A DNA stretch of 64,000 bases from Silene latifolia (lineage: Eukaryota > Streptophyta > Magnoliopsida > Caryophyllales > Caryophyllaceae), in contig NC_133538.1 in NCBI RefSeq assembly GCF_048544455.1, forward strand, positions 440,508,311-440,572,310. Reading direction: 5' to 3'. Numbering within the stretch: position 1 is the stretch's first letter; every line of letters starts with the position of its first letter. Shown here one piece after another: positions 10,523 to 21,613 of this stretch. Made by a program: the position numbers and the translations under genes. The notes under the pieces are model-generated. The model saw only the letters and a list, made by a program, of their open reading frames with translations. It did no database searches and was not told where the DNA came from.

Positions 10523-11505
10523 TGTGGGTATACATCCGTATAATACCCTTTAAATTTAGGACTATAACGTAAATTTAAACATGTGATTATTGTCATAAAA
10601 CATAAATACAATAGAAACGATAAGGAACAAGAAATAACCTCGGGTCCTTTGATGCACGGCGTAAAGAACAGAAATCAAACGAGATTCCCTCCTAATAGTT
10701 GCACCCAAGACTTGTCCGAGATATGCCCTTGTGCTAGAACGTGTTCTCCGATTGCCTTGCAATATTGGGAGAACTTGTTGTGAGGTTTTCGAGATGTGAG
10801 ATCTGAGTTTCAGAGAGAAAGTGTCTCCAAAACCCTAGTTTTCTGTAAAATGAATTGTCTAGGTCAAAAGGAGAGGGAGCCTCTCCTTTTGTTTGGTTGG
10901 GCTGGACCGAGGGCATGCATGGGGAAGTGGGCTTCCACTTCCTCTTAATTTTACCTCGTAGTCCGTACCCAAATGACTAAATGTATATGACGCGGTTTTT
11001 ATAAATCGTCATCGGTTATCGGCTATTAAAACGTCAACTAATAACACGGGTTAGTTGAAGTATTAATACATGTCCGACAAAGACGATATTGTATAATTTA
11101 TTCAATATACATTAATCAAATATAAATCGCTTATATTTGATTTTACGAATTAACTAGTTAATTCGCCTTAGTCCATGATATTTAATCCGTATTAAATATA
11201 ATATCTCAACATCACATTTTGACTAAATATTAGTCAAATAACTCAGACTAACTGGTTAGTCAAATTTGGCATCTACATGACTGTATTTTCATACTGTCAT
11301 ATCTCTCGAACGTATCCTATAGGTGTGACTTTTAGGGACCAGTTGATCACCGCCATCTGTATGACAATAACGTCAAACTTATCTAGCAAGCCAACCGTTA
11401 TTGATAAACGTGGATCAACTGATAATAATACCAAAAGTATGCCCTTTGATCCTTTTAGAGGTTTATAAGTCCTTGCACTAACTGTTAAGGACACCAACCC
11501 CAACA
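10523..11505 (-). mobile_element. 5' LTR of copia element C
   Basis: This 983 bp LTR is near-identical to 2680-3663. It lies just outside the primer site and is followed by the TAAAA duplication at 11506-11510 and then by the rest of element B's LTR. Confidence 0.95.
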
Positions 11506-11510
11506 TAAAA

Positions 11511-11858
11511 GCAGACCAGAAATTTAGAAAAACTTGTTTTCAGTTGAGAATGGTTGCGGCCAATCCTTTGTTTTTATTCAACGCGTTTGAGTAAATTCAC
11601 GATCATTCTGAATAGGTCTTGAGTTTGGTCCCCATTGTTCTTGTTATAGGTCTAACAATAGCAAATATCCCATTGGTTCGATTTATTCACATAAATCGAA
11701 ACAAATATCCTTTATTTCTTGTTTCATTCACATATAAAAAAACACATAAAAATTACTTTTTATCAATTTCGACAATCAGACAGTCATCAGCACTGTTCGT
11801 TTCAATAAATTCCGCTTCCACATTCACATCATATAAACTCCGCTGCCAATTCGCATCA
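11511..11858 (+). mobile_element. 5' LTR of element B, second part
   Basis: The sequence continues the LTR left at 2679 and matches 12690-13037, ending CGCATCA immediately before the primer site at 11863. Confidence 0.92.
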
Positions 11859-12303
11859 TAAGTGGTATCAGAGTTTCGGCTCTTGATTTCCCTAAATCTA
11901 GACGGTCCTAGGCGTGTCAAAGCCAAGTTGTTTGTTGAATTTCCGATTGCGATTGGAGTTCAAAGGTTGAACTCAAACAGGTAGTTTGAGGGTTAATCGG
12001 TTTTGCATCTCAGGAACAAGTTTCTAGTACTTTGTTTTTCAAGGCGTGACGAAGACCTAAAAAAAAAATTAAAAAAAAAAAAGTTACTGTTCACAGCAGT
12101 GTTACTGTTCATCCGTGAGAAAAATATTTTTTTGTCCCAAACGGTCTTAAGGTGTGTCGAAGTCAAGATGTTGGTTGAATTTCCGGTTGCGATTTGAATT
12201 CAAAGGTTAAACTCGAGCGAGGTAGTTCGAGGGTTGATCGACTTTTGATAACCCATATCATAGGTTCAAGAATCGGGACGATTCTTTTTCAAGAAAGGGC
12301 GGA
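11859..12303 (+). mobile_element. Interior of element B: primer site, duplicated block, purine tract
   Basis: TGGTATCAGAG at 11863-11873 is the initiator-Met-tRNA primer site. About 104 bp starting at 11902 (GACGGTCCTAGGCG...) is repeated imperfectly at 12141-12247, so nearly half of this tiny interior is a direct duplication. AAGAAAGGGCGGA at 12291-12303 is the purine tract against the 3' LTR. The frame at 12194-12454 runs from the second repeat into the LTR and has no recognisable relatives. Confidence 0.88.
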
Positions 12304-13037
12304 TGATGCGATCCAAGTTAGTAACTCGGAGTTGGTTGATGAGCTGGTTGTGAACACTCACGGTGATTGTCTGATTGTGGCTCGTGGTTTTCAGCCTATG
12401 GGCTTCTATGATCCTTCCTATGTGAATTTGCTAAGTATGGTGCATGAGAGCTGATTGTGGCACGCATTCCAAGGAAAAGACGGTCCAAGCTTCACGTTTT
12501 TATTAGCATTTTCAGATTATTGTTGTTAAAATAAAATCTAAGCTTATTTAGTATTTGTCTTGATACATTGAACTTGTAGCATTAATGGTTGTAATCAAGT
12601 GAAGAGTGATTGCTCAACTCTTCACATTTTGGCTGCTCATTTCGGTTCTTTGGAGGCTATATAAAGCCTTGAAGCTTATGAATAAAAGCAGACCAGAAAT
12701 TTAGAAAAACTTGTTTTCAGTTGAAAATGGTTGCGGCCAATCCTTTGTTTTTATTCAACGTGTTTGAGTAAATTCACGATCATTCTCAATAGGTCTTGAG
12801 TTTGGTCCCCATTGTTATTGTTATAGGTCTAACAATAGCAAATATCCCATTGGTTCGATTTATTCACATAAATTGAAACAAATATCCTTTATTTCTTGTT
12901 TCATTCACATATAAAAAAAACACATAAAAATTACTTTTTATCAATTTCGACAATCAGACAGTCATCAGCACTGTTCGATTCAATAAATTCCGCTTCCGCA
13001 TTCACATGATATAAACTCCGCTGCCCAATTCGCATCA
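12304..13037 (+). mobile_element. 3' LTR of element B
   Basis: The complete 734 bp copy runs TGATGCG to CGCATCA with a TATATAAAG box at 12658-12666. GCCAC follows at 13038-13042 as the second copy of B's target duplication. Confidence 0.93.
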
Positions 13038-13093
13038 GCCACGCTAACTCGCTGTCGTTCTCGTTCTCGTTCTTGTTCTCATTCGCGCCGCTC

Positions 13094-13143
<50 letters not shown>

Positions 13144-13488
13144 CTTTGCGTGAAAGAATGTAATACGAGGAAGGGTAGGGTAGTATTTATGGGTTTGCTT
13201 TCCTTATTACTTCGTATAATAATAGTAGTATAATATTTAGTATAAGGTGCAATATTAATTATTAGTATTATTATTGAAGGGGTTAGCTAAGTATTACCAA
13301 AATATTATAACAATAAAATATAATATATACTAGTGTCATAGTACTTTACCATGTCGAAATAGTTATCCCTTCATCTCACCGCTATATTAACTGAATAATA
13401 TCCTAATAATATATAACGACTATCGAGTAATTCTATTAAAAACATTTCTTATAATATATAGTTTATTCCAAAAGTACGGGGTATTACA
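13038..13488 (-). mobile_element. LTR of element A, inner remainder
   Basis: After the GCCAC duplication the interrupted A LTR resumes and ends GGGGTATTACA. It includes a TC microsatellite at 13098-13141. The next bases (CACGG...) match the expected position just inside an E-type LTR start on the minus strand, so A appears to have inserted a few bases into LTR D. Confidence 0.8.
13098..13141. repeat. (TC)n microsatellite, 44 bp
   Basis: This is an uninterrupted TC dinucleotide run inside LTR A. A shorter CT run occupies the corresponding place of the related LTR remnant near 49550. Confidence 0.95.
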
Positions 13489-14967
13489 CACGGCTGTCGT
13501 AACCTATCAAAAATAAACCTCACCGGCTCTAACTAATGAAGCAGAGTTATGTCGGGTATCGTTTCTACAGGGAGGCAGTCGTATCTACTTGTTATTTAGT
13601 CTGTCTACGGTCAAAAATGGGGAGTTTTGATTGATTTGTTGTAACTAAACTAATGAACTAAATTAAAACCAATAAAAGAAATAACAAACAAAGATAGCAA
13701 GGATGAGAGAGTGTGTGATCTAATAAAGAGAAATATGTCCGGATGTCGGTTCACCATGATATTACGCAAGTCAGCTAAAGGTAAGGTCAGTCGGTCTGAT
13801 GTGAGAAGGGTAGTGGAAAGGTCCTTCCGGTCCGCTATCCGCCCTAGATTCTTCTTAAATAGCTTCTGCTCTAATTAGGGTAGTATATTGTTCATAACAG
13901 GTATGTTCATTTCAATCTTCCGATCTAGGTCTGAATTTAACCAGATTAATTAGATTATTTGCGTGCACTCAACCAAGTAATCACTGTTATATTGCTATAA
14001 AACAATTCTCACAAAAAAACCTCCTAAACTAATTAAAGCATCATTGTTTTACTATCCTATCTCCCCTAATCCTAGCATTAAGAAATTTAGCTACTCATGA
14101 CGATAACAAAACTAACAACGATAAATAAAGCAACAATAAACATGGTATAAAGATGATTAAAGAGAATTTGCATAAACTAAATAATAAATTCTAATAAGTA
14201 ATAGTAATTAAAGGACAAGAAATTAAGTGTTGCAAAAGGAATTAAATTAAATAAGAAGAGAGTAAAGAGATTACACAATTCGAAGATCTTGAAAATGAAA
14301 GCAAAGCAACGTTGAACAAGAGTCTCGAAATTAATGACAGATTACTGAATAATGAAAGATTAAAAGATACCTAAACCTAATTGAGTCTCTCCTTTTTATA
14401 GGAAAGATATTTTATTAACCTAAACACGATAACTTAAGATATTAAATGAACAATTTCACGCAAGAAAATGTCGCGTCAGATCTCAAAGTGGTCGATCGAG
14501 CACTTTGATACTCCTTGATCGACTAATTCTCAGCAAAAACCTCTCGATCGTGTATAAAAACTACTCGATCGAGGAACACCAAAAAGTCACCTCTCGATCG
14601 AACACAACAGTAGTTCGATCGAGGACTGTTCACCATCTAAAAGGTCTCGATCGTGCAGACAAGTCAGCAAAAGCTCTCAATCGAAGGATATACCACTAAA
14701 CCAGCCACATGACGCTTGATTTAGCTTCCAAGACGACTTCACGCATCCCAAGACAGTAGTATTCTCGCTCTAATTCTTCCATCTCCTAAATGCGAGCTAA
14801 AAGGACAGTAAAAGGCTTAATTCTTGTTCTTTCAGGTCCATTCGTGCAATTAAAGCCAAACAAACCAAAGTAGACTATTCAGGGCATTTCGTAGCCTAAA
14901 ACTACAGGAATCACATAGAAATACGTGCAAATAAGGCTTAAAAAGACTATATAAAATGCACACATCA
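13489..14967 (-). mobile_element. LTR D: 3' LTR of an Athila-like minus-strand element
   Basis: Read on the minus strand it starts TGATGTGTGCATTTTATATA and follows the same order of blocks as the LTR of element E, including GGCTAC...AAAT and the CTTTGGTT stretch. Its other end matches the last bases of E's LTR with the first few cut off by element A. The complement of a purine tract (14968-14982) follows. A second, truncated copy of this LTR is J. Confidence 0.82.
14492..14684. repeat. TCGATCGA array in LTR D, alternating spacing
   Basis: Exact or one-mismatch copies start at 14492, 14515, 14544, 14565, 14594, 14615, 14647 and 14677. The steps are 23, 29, 21, 29, 21, 32 and 30. Variants (TTGATCGA, TCGATCGT, TCAATCGA) keep position although the motif has drifted. 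The array sits about 285-475 bp into the LTR in element orientation, much like the array in E's LTR. Confidence 0.93.
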
Positions 14968-15743
14968 AATCTTCCTAAACCAAACCTTTGCTTGTCCCCA
15001 AGAAAACTATACACAACTAACTAATGGAACGGAATAAAAACTCAGAGCCAGCTACAAATCGTCCACTTAAACCAATTTAATGCAAGCAAACTAACAGTTA
15101 TAGCAAAAAACTGTCAAATGCAAACGAGTTATAAGATGTTTATAATAAAGCTGAACCGTCGACCTTGTAAGACCGTCAAAGATTGACTCTCACGGGTCAC
15201 TCTTCTCTCATGAAGCAAAGGGTAAGCAAGTATATATAAGAGATAAATAATAAGAAGTCTCTCACCTAACTACGACCCATATAAACATGCATGCATGCAA
15301 TCTAGTATGATAGACAATTCTAGCTACCATACACATACATTCCAACCAAACAATGTCCCGTCACAGCCGAGTGCTTACAAAAATATGGAAAAGTGAGGCA
15401 ATGGGTAAGAAGGGGCAAAACATTTTTGGGACTGTGAGGGTATAAGCCAAGCTAGTATCCTAACAAAACTAATGAACCATATCCGCTTCAAGACCATCAA
15501 AATTAAGCACAAATGCCTTTGATTTGGCATAAAAAATCACTAAACAAAATATCAACAACTCCTCATAAGATAAAATGATAGTATAGGAGTAAAACCGATA
15601 TTCAAACTTTTTTCAATTTTTTTTCTTCCCTTTCTTTCAGTTTTTATGTTTTTTTTTTCTTTCTTCTTCTCAATTCTCCTTCTCCAAAATACCAACTCCC
15701 AACTTTCAATACAAACCAAATTTGCCATGATAAATTATATACC
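14968..15743 (-). mobile_element. 3' untranslated part of the D element
   Basis: This starts with the complement of the purine tract and then the complement of GGGGACAAGCAAAGG, which also precedes the 3' LTR of E. A CTCTCACGGGTCACTC stretch also corresponds to E near 38170. No coding frame was found. It is cut at 15743 by element H. Confidence 0.75.
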
Positions 15744-17485
15744 TGATGTGACCATAATTAGCGCATATTTAGCCTCCGAATTAGCCTTGTTCCCATGCTT
15801 TTTAGTGCATATTTGGGTCATTTATTGTCTTTAGTTCTTTGTTTTGCATATTCTTTGAGATTTTGATCCCTTGGTAGGAAAGGAGTAAGAATCTTGCATT
15901 TTCATGGCAAAATGAGACTAAATTGATTGAATTCAATGACCAAGCATCAAGGAGAGACAAGATTAGAAGGCCTTTGTATATATCATAGTAGTTGGGCAAT
16001 AACGAGAAAGGATCCTTGCATCCCCGAGGAAATCCCCAAGGATTTTATGAAGAAAAGGGAAGAAAAGAAGAAGAAATAATGCTGAGCTACAATCCGAGCG
16101 GCTTCTCCCCAATCCGCCCGTCCTCCACAAGCACAATCCGTGCGTCTTCCTTCAAAGACGCCCGGGCAGCAACCACCAGAGAATCCGGCCGCATTCCCTT
16201 GAAGACGCCCGTCTTCCCCCGCCTGAATCCGCCCATCCCGACACCAATACGCCCGGATTCCTCCCCAGCACAATTTCGTCTTCTTCAAGCTTGAAATAAA
16301 GAAGCCCTTCCTTCGAAAAATACCGGCGTCTCCCTGCCCAATCTAAAAAGTGTAATTACTAGTTTAGCCCTTAGTTAACCCTAATGCACCCACCTAATTT
16401 CCACTATAAATACCCCACTTGTAAATAATCAAAAGGGGGGATCTTATCAAGTTTTTAGAGTAGAAAATCCTTTTTTAGATTAGATTAGGAGTAGATTAGA
16501 ATAGATTACTCTTTAATCTTTCCACAAATCTCACATTAATCTCTCCTTAATTATTGTTCAAGTTTATTATTCAAGTTTGTTACTTTTGGATAATTGAAGA
16601 TTATTGAGTTATTATTGGAGGATTGACAACCCTTCATCAATCCATCAAGTTTCTTCTATTATTCTTTGCTTTATTATTTGGATCACCTCAAGTTTGGTAT
16701 AATTCCTTTACCCTTTAATCTTAATTGTTCATTTCTTCATTCTATTATCATGTTTATACTTGTTGTGATGTTTGACACCATTAATGACATGTTTCCCATG
16801 ATAATGAGTGAGTAGTCCTTAGCTAGGATTAATGGGTAATTAGGGGAGATAAACATGGGAAATAATCATGCTTAATCCAATATGTTCACATGATTAAATT
16901 GCTTGCTTGTTGTGATGTCAACTTTATGCACATGTTATGTTTGATGAAATGCCAAGCCTATGAATCCTTGCATTTCAAAAATCATCTCTTATTTACTCAA
17001 CTTGACTTGTAAGATATAAACCAACTCGAGTCTTGTTAGACCATGCATAGAAGTTGAATAAGAGGAAAGTAAGTCGACTTGTAGGTGTTGTACAATCTAA
17101 TCGATTCGGCTCCGGGACCCAACTCTTCCTATGAACCGTAAGACATAAACCAACTCGGTTCCTCCACAACATTAATTGCTTGCAACTTTGTAAACATGTT
17201 TGTATGATCAAAACCATGCATCCCCTATGAACCCATGATATCCTAGCACTTTTAATCATTTGTCTACATCCTTCTTTTATTGCTTGCTTTACTTTATTGT
17301 TTGCATTAGTCTAGAACACAACTACAAACCCAAACAAATTGTGACACTAGCATAAATTGAGATAGATAGACTTAGAACCCAAAGCACACCGTCCCATGGA
17401 TCGACCTCGACTTACCGCTAACTAGTTGTATGTTGAGTATTATAAATGTGTTTGATTGGATGACCCGACGACATCAACCGGATCA
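15744..17485 (+). mobile_element. 5' LTR of element H
   Basis: It runs from TGATGTGACC to CCGGATCA and is followed three bases later by the primer site. The last 100 bases correspond to the complement of 58866-58965 in element G (TCGACCTCGACTTACC, ACTAGTTGTATGTTGAGTAT). It contains the CG-rich motif array at 16091-16259. The plus and minus frames over that array (15992-16294, 15983-16288) are by-products of its composition. Confidence 0.85.
16091..16259. repeat. AATCCG/GACGCCCG dyad array in LTR H, alternating spacing
   Basis: Motif starts (AATCCG or AAGACG/AATACG form) lie at 16091, 16111, 16135, 16155, 16182, 16202, 16226 and 16246. The steps are 20, 24, 20, 27, 20, 24 and 20. Members include GAAGACG-CC-CGTCTTC, a perfect 7 bp dyad. 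Spacers differ. It has the same short/long rhythm as the TCGATCGA arrays but with a different motif and a shorter period. Confidence 0.93.
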
Positions 17486-17488
17486 AAA

Positions 17489-17506
17489 TGGCGCCGTTGC
17501 CGGAGA
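17489..17506 (+). other. Primer binding site of element H (Asp tRNA type)
   Basis: TGGCGCCGTTGCCGGAGA matches the primer site typical of Athila/Tat gypsy elements, usually assigned to aspartate tRNA. The same core occurs in E (31799), I (complement, 52508-52525) and G (complement, 63944-63961). Confidence 0.9.
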
Positions 17507-17559
17507 CGGTGCTATGTGATTAAGTTCTTACTTGTTTGTCTATTTTAATTGTGCTTTCA

Positions 17560-17583
17560 CCTTGAGGAACTTGTTCCTCAAGG
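17560..17583 (+). other. Post-primer-site hairpin in element H leader
   Basis: CCTTGAGGAA, loop CTTG, TTCCTCAAGG gives a perfect 10 bp stem 54 bases after the primer site. Element E carries a similar hairpin at 31858-31879 and G an imperfect one near 63890. The shared place and sequence suggest an RNA element of the leader. Confidence 0.8.
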
Positions 17584-17641
17584 ATTGTTCTTACCATTTT
17601 TGTGTAGTTCCCATGCTTATAGTTGTTTCGTTGTCTTAGTT

Positions 17642-18961
17642 ATGATGCCTCAAGACTTGACATATGGAGTATGTGGTGGATCTTTTGAGTATGACTATGG
17701 GTATGGGGAGTTTGAGGAGCAAGTCAACACAAACCTACCTTACTATTTGTTCAATGAAAATTCTAACCACTACCCCAACTTTTCCCACCAAAATCACCAC
17801 ATCCAATATCAACAACAACCACCCACCCAATGCCCACTTCATAATGAGTTTCAATTGCCACAATACAACCACTTTCACACTTACCCACAACAAGAAGATG
17901 AACCCATTCAAAATGTGATTCTCCAAATGATGGGAGATCAACAAAACTTCTTCAAACGAATGATAGAGGAGAGCCAAAAGAGGGACAATGTTCTTCAAGG
18001 CATTGTTGCCCAAGGTGAGGAATTGGAGATTCAAATTGCCCAATTAACCACTCCTTACCACCGTTCCTTAGACATTGAGCATGAATGCGAATTTGAAGTA
18101 GTAACTTTTGATATGGAAAATTAAGAATGGGAAGAGCCAACCTCCTTGAACTCTTGTGACTACGAAAGTGTTGTGATTGATGAGGAAGACATGAGGTTGA
18201 GTAAGCCAAGTACTCTTAGCCTTTGTGAGTATGAGGGTGTGTCCTTTGAAGTGAATATTGGGATGTTGGATAAAGAGTTGCATGAAGCCCCCATTTATGA
18301 TTCGTATGAAGATAGCAACAAAGATGATGAGCCTAATGGATGGACTCATAGTATCACCTTGCTTGAGGAGCCTATCCTTGAGACATTTGAGATACCCTAT
18401 CCTGAAGAAGAGCGTCCTTCCTTTACTCCTCATGAAGACCACTTGACACCTATCATGGAGCCAATGATCATTGAAGAGGATATGGTAGATCTTCTTCAAA
18501 AGGCTAAAGTATCATACAAGAGCTACTTGGTGAAAAGGCTCAAAGAGAAAATTGCTCGTGAAGCCACTTGTGAAGATTTGGCGCTCACAATGACAACTTC
18601 TAGAGAATCCGATCATCAATTTTATGAAAATTCTCCTTCTACTCATAAAGGATTGATAAATTCAAATGCTATCATCATCACCGAAAGTGAAAGAGAAGGT
18701 GGTAAGTGGAAGTCTACGGACGAAAATAAACCATACTTCATACCTAGTGATGAAAGGAATCATGGGCTAATTGGGTTGAAGCATCGTGAATATCCAAGTG
18801 CCAAGAAGAGGAAGAAAACAACAATGAATGACAAATTCCTTTGGCCAAGCTTCGTCTTGAAGTTAAGCAAACCATACTTGTGCTTATTTGGAGCTTGTTC
18901 ACAAGCTTTTGATCTTCTTTTAAGAGCCTTGAGCTCTAAGGATAAGAATTCTACGATTTGA
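17642..18961 (+). pseudogene. Unrecognised ORF of element H with one in-frame stop
   Basis: From ATG at 17642 (MMPQDLTYG) the frame runs to TAA at 18122-18124, then continues in the same frame to TGA at 18961. Without the TAA it would be about 439 residues. The first part is rich in His, Gln, Asn and Pro with a helical stretch (FFKRMIEESQKRDNVLQGIVAQGEE), reminiscent of the linker after gag zinc knuckles. The second part is acidic (IDEEDMRLSKP, EEDMVDLLQKAK) and ends with a basic KKRKKTT patch and a hydrophobic PYLCLFGACSQAFDLLL segment. I do not recognise a family, and no protease or polymerase follows. Confidence 0.55.
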
Positions 18962-19751
18962 ACTAGTTTGGTGGAGTCCTATCTCAAACCACCATTAGTA
19001 AGATATTTCTTGGACCTTTTACCTTGTATAATATTGTACCTTTTTGCATTTGCATTTAATTTCTTGCATGAGAGTGGTGAGAGAGAGAGTCATCTTACAT
19101 TTTTAATGAGCAAATTTCAGAAAAAGATAAGGAGGAATAGAAAATCGGTGAAAGGGTATGTTATTGCACGAAAAAGAATGAAAAAGAAGAAAAGGGAGCT
19201 GAAGACGCCCGGATTTAGAGGAAGACGCCCGTCCAGGACCCACGTCAAAGGAATGGTTGGCGCTGTAGCAGAAGACGGCCATATTCTACACAAGACGCCC
19301 GTCCTGGGACAATACGTCCGTATTCTTCACGGGACGCCCGTCCCGTATGTCATTCAAAACAAAATCTTGCGTTGCGCTAGAAGACGGGCGGATTTAATCC
19401 AAAACGCCCGTCCCGACACAGACGCCTGACCCAACTCTGAAGACGCCCGTCATTTTCCTGCTCTCAACTGAGAAAAATACCTGCACTAGAATCCGCCCGA
19501 ATTCAGGCCAAGACGCCCGTCTTCTATTCTCACAATCCGCCCGTCCCGAAGGAAATCCGCTCGGATTGTCCTGTTTTTTTCGGATAAACCGAATATGACC
19601 CACCCTTATCCGCTCGGATTCCCCCTTTATTCTATATAATCACCCCCTTTCTCCCTCATTTCTTCACCTTATCAAACCCTAAAACACTCATCTCCATCCT
19701 CAAAATCACCCCTCCTCAAAAACATTCACTTCCCCCACATCAAAATGGCAC
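18962..19751 (+). mobile_element. Element H downstream region with a hydrophobic frame and motif array
   Basis: The same reading frame stays open from 18962 to 19429 without a good ATG. Its start encodes a hydrophobic stretch (YFLDLLPCIILYLFAFAF) and then a basic Lys/Arg-rich stretch. Coding beyond 19200 is doubtful, because the motif steps of 20 bp are not multiples of three. Athila elements often carry an env-like hydrophobic ORF here, but I see no further support. The tail 19620-19740 is pyrimidine-rich, like a leader. Confidence 0.4.
19202..19616. repeat. Second GACGCCCGTC/AATCCGCCCG array in element H
   Basis: Motif starts at 19202, 19222, 19272, 19292, 19311, 19331, 19381, 19401, 19419, 19440, 19490, 19510, 19534, 19554 and about 19607. 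Most steps are 18-24. The remaining gaps are 50-53, about two steps, as if single members were lost. The array lies outside the LTR, yet uses the same motif family and spacing as the LTR array at 16091. Confidence 0.88.
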
Positions 19752-20121
19752 CATTGATGAACTAATTAAAGCATCATTATTTTACTACATGGCTCCCCGA
19801 ATCCTAGCAATAGAAAATTTAACTACTCATAACGATAACAAAACTAACAACGATAAATAAAGCAACAATAAACATAGTATAAAGATGATTAAAGAGAATT
19901 TGCATAAACTAAATTATAAATTCTAATAACTAACAACAATAAAAGGACAAGAAATAAGTGTTTCAAAGGGAATTAAATTAAATAAGAAGAGATTAAAGAG
20001 ATTACACAATTCGAAGATGTGGAAAATCAAAGCAAAGCAACGTCGAACAAGAGTCTCGAAATTAATGACAGATTACTGAATAATGAAATATTAAAAGATA
20101 CCTAAATCTATTTAAGTCTCT
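19752..20121 (-). mobile_element. LTR J, first part (truncated D-type LTR)
   Basis: This matches 14027-14385 of LTR D (AACTAATTAAAGCATCATT...) but lacks the roughly 540 bp that precede it there. It breaks at 20121 where element I begins, after TCTCT (20117-20121). D and J could be the two LTRs of one damaged element. Confidence 0.85.
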
Positions 20122-21573
20122 TGATGGTATCAAATTAAACCTCGCAATGCACGATTGTCGTCGCACAAAATTGAGGGTCGATCCCACGAGGAGCTAGGAA
20201 GATTACAAATCGTTTTTAGTGTCTTTTTTAGCTAAGTCGATAATAAATGAGAAGGGTATTATTCTAACAACTAAACTAAACAAAATAAAATGCAATTTAA
20301 CAAGAAATATGAAAATGAGTAAGATAAGATTAAGGTGTAATTCAAATGATTAAAAAGGCCTAGAACTCGGTTCTCCCACAACAATTCGTAATTCAACATC
20401 ATGATTCCCTAGGCTAATTATTCGGGTAGACAAACAAGGAGGAGATGGCTCTAATTCGCCTAAAACCCCTCTCTCGGGTTCGAAATAGGACACTAGAACT
20501 ACCCACCAACGCCCCTCTCGGGTTCGAAGGTCGGAATCACTAACTTAACACCCAACTACCCCAAAAACATGCATTTTTCCAAGGTAGCCTAGTATTAGGC
20601 TAATGTCACTAAGCACTCATCGTATTCCGGGTCATCCCACTCCTCCTCTCGGAGGTCGATTTCAAACGCTAGCCTAGAGGTACCCTCCCTTGGTTCTCCC
20701 TTTCGGTCTCAACCTAGGTTAGCGATAAGACCAAATTTCGGGTACCCGATTCCCAACCTAACCAACTCTCGTTGGTGGACAAGGGTCACAAATAAACATT
20801 ACCCAAAATTGGTCCATAAATCAATTCAACCCTCTAGACTACCCTTACTAATGTCCCCCAACAATTAGCCGTTATGTGAATCAATTGGTGAAATTACTCA
20901 TGTTGGGTCAAACCGAGTCCAAGTAAAAGACTACTCACTAATCATGGTTCTTAAGACAAAAGAAACAATAAAGATGGATTCTTTAAGCATAAACATGGTG
21001 GGAGAATATATTCTACTACTAATCATGCAATTAATCAACAAAACTAAGAGGAAATGCTAATTTAACTAAGAAGAACAATGAGTAAGACAAAAAGACTCAA
21101 ACTTTAACACAATCACCCAATGGTTCAACCTTTAGATGAGAAACAACAATGGTGAACATGAATAAGATGAACAAGATAGAGACAATAACAATCTAACAAC
21201 AAAAGAGAAAAATTCAAGCATAAACAATTAACAAAACATAAGAGAAAAGCAAATGTAAACAAATGACATTAAAGAGAGAAATTATACCAACTCAATGGAA
21301 ACTTGAATTGATGCAATGAAGAACTTGGATAAACAAGAGAACAATTGTATAAATTTTTGAGTGAAGGTTACAACTTGGGTAAGAGGAAAATTGAGAGGGA
21401 AAAATAAATTTAGGGTTCTACAAAATATTTAGAAAGAAAAATAATCTAACTAGTCTAATTCATTGTCTAATTCTAAGGTGGTGTGTATTCTAATGTGTGT
21501 AGTAGTCTAATTATACTAGTTTTATACTACTACTAATACAAACTAAATAATAAGAATAATAATATTATTAAAC

Positions 21574-21613
<40 letters not shown>

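Larger units (their letters stand above)
2680..11505 (-). mobile_element. Element C: Ty1/copia retrotransposon, complete ends, broken genes
   Basis: C is 8,826 bp on the minus strand, flanked by TAAAA at 2675-2679 and 11506-11510. The LTRs (2680-3663 and 10523-11505) start TGTGGGT and end CAACA on the plus strand. I hand-counted about 15 differences over about 984 bp, so it is fairly young. In its own direction come primer site (10509-10520), a 1.95 kb leader with a TCGATCGA array, gag (8557-7817), a frameshifted protease-integrase-RT-RNase H region (7784-4624), a 3' untranslated region and the purine tract. Integrase before RT is the copia order. I leave the lineage within copia open. Confidence 0.96.
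2296..13037 (+). mobile_element. Element B: small non-coding LTR element, split by copia C
   Basis: Without the 8.8 kb copia insertion, B is only about 1.9 kb: 5' LTR (2296-2679 plus 11511-11858, 732 bp), primer site at 11863, a 445 bp interior, purine tract 12291-12303 and 3' LTR (12304-13037, 734 bp). The LTRs start TGATGCG and end CGCATCA, and GCCAC flanks both sides. It carries no gag or pol, so it resembles TRIM/SMART-type non-autonomous elements and must be moved by enzymes from another element. Confidence 0.92.
15744..19751 (+). mobile_element. Element H: pol-less gypsy retroelement, 3' end truncated
   Basis: H has a 1,742 bp 5' LTR (15744-17485), an Asp-tRNA-type primer site at 17489, and then an unrecognised ORF instead of a normal gag-pol. 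No reverse transcriptase or integrase is present and no second LTR was found. The sequence switches to LTR J at about 19752. Its LTR end is homologous to that of element G. The final bases before 19752 (CAAAATGGCACCATT) look like an LTR/primer or ATGGCACC start cut short. The right boundary is inferred. Confidence 0.75.

Noticed and set aside
15983-16294. Opposing 100-residue frames over the H LTR array
   Set aside because: Both are by-products of a GC-rich motif array without stops. They disagree with any known family, and the array steps are not multiples of three.
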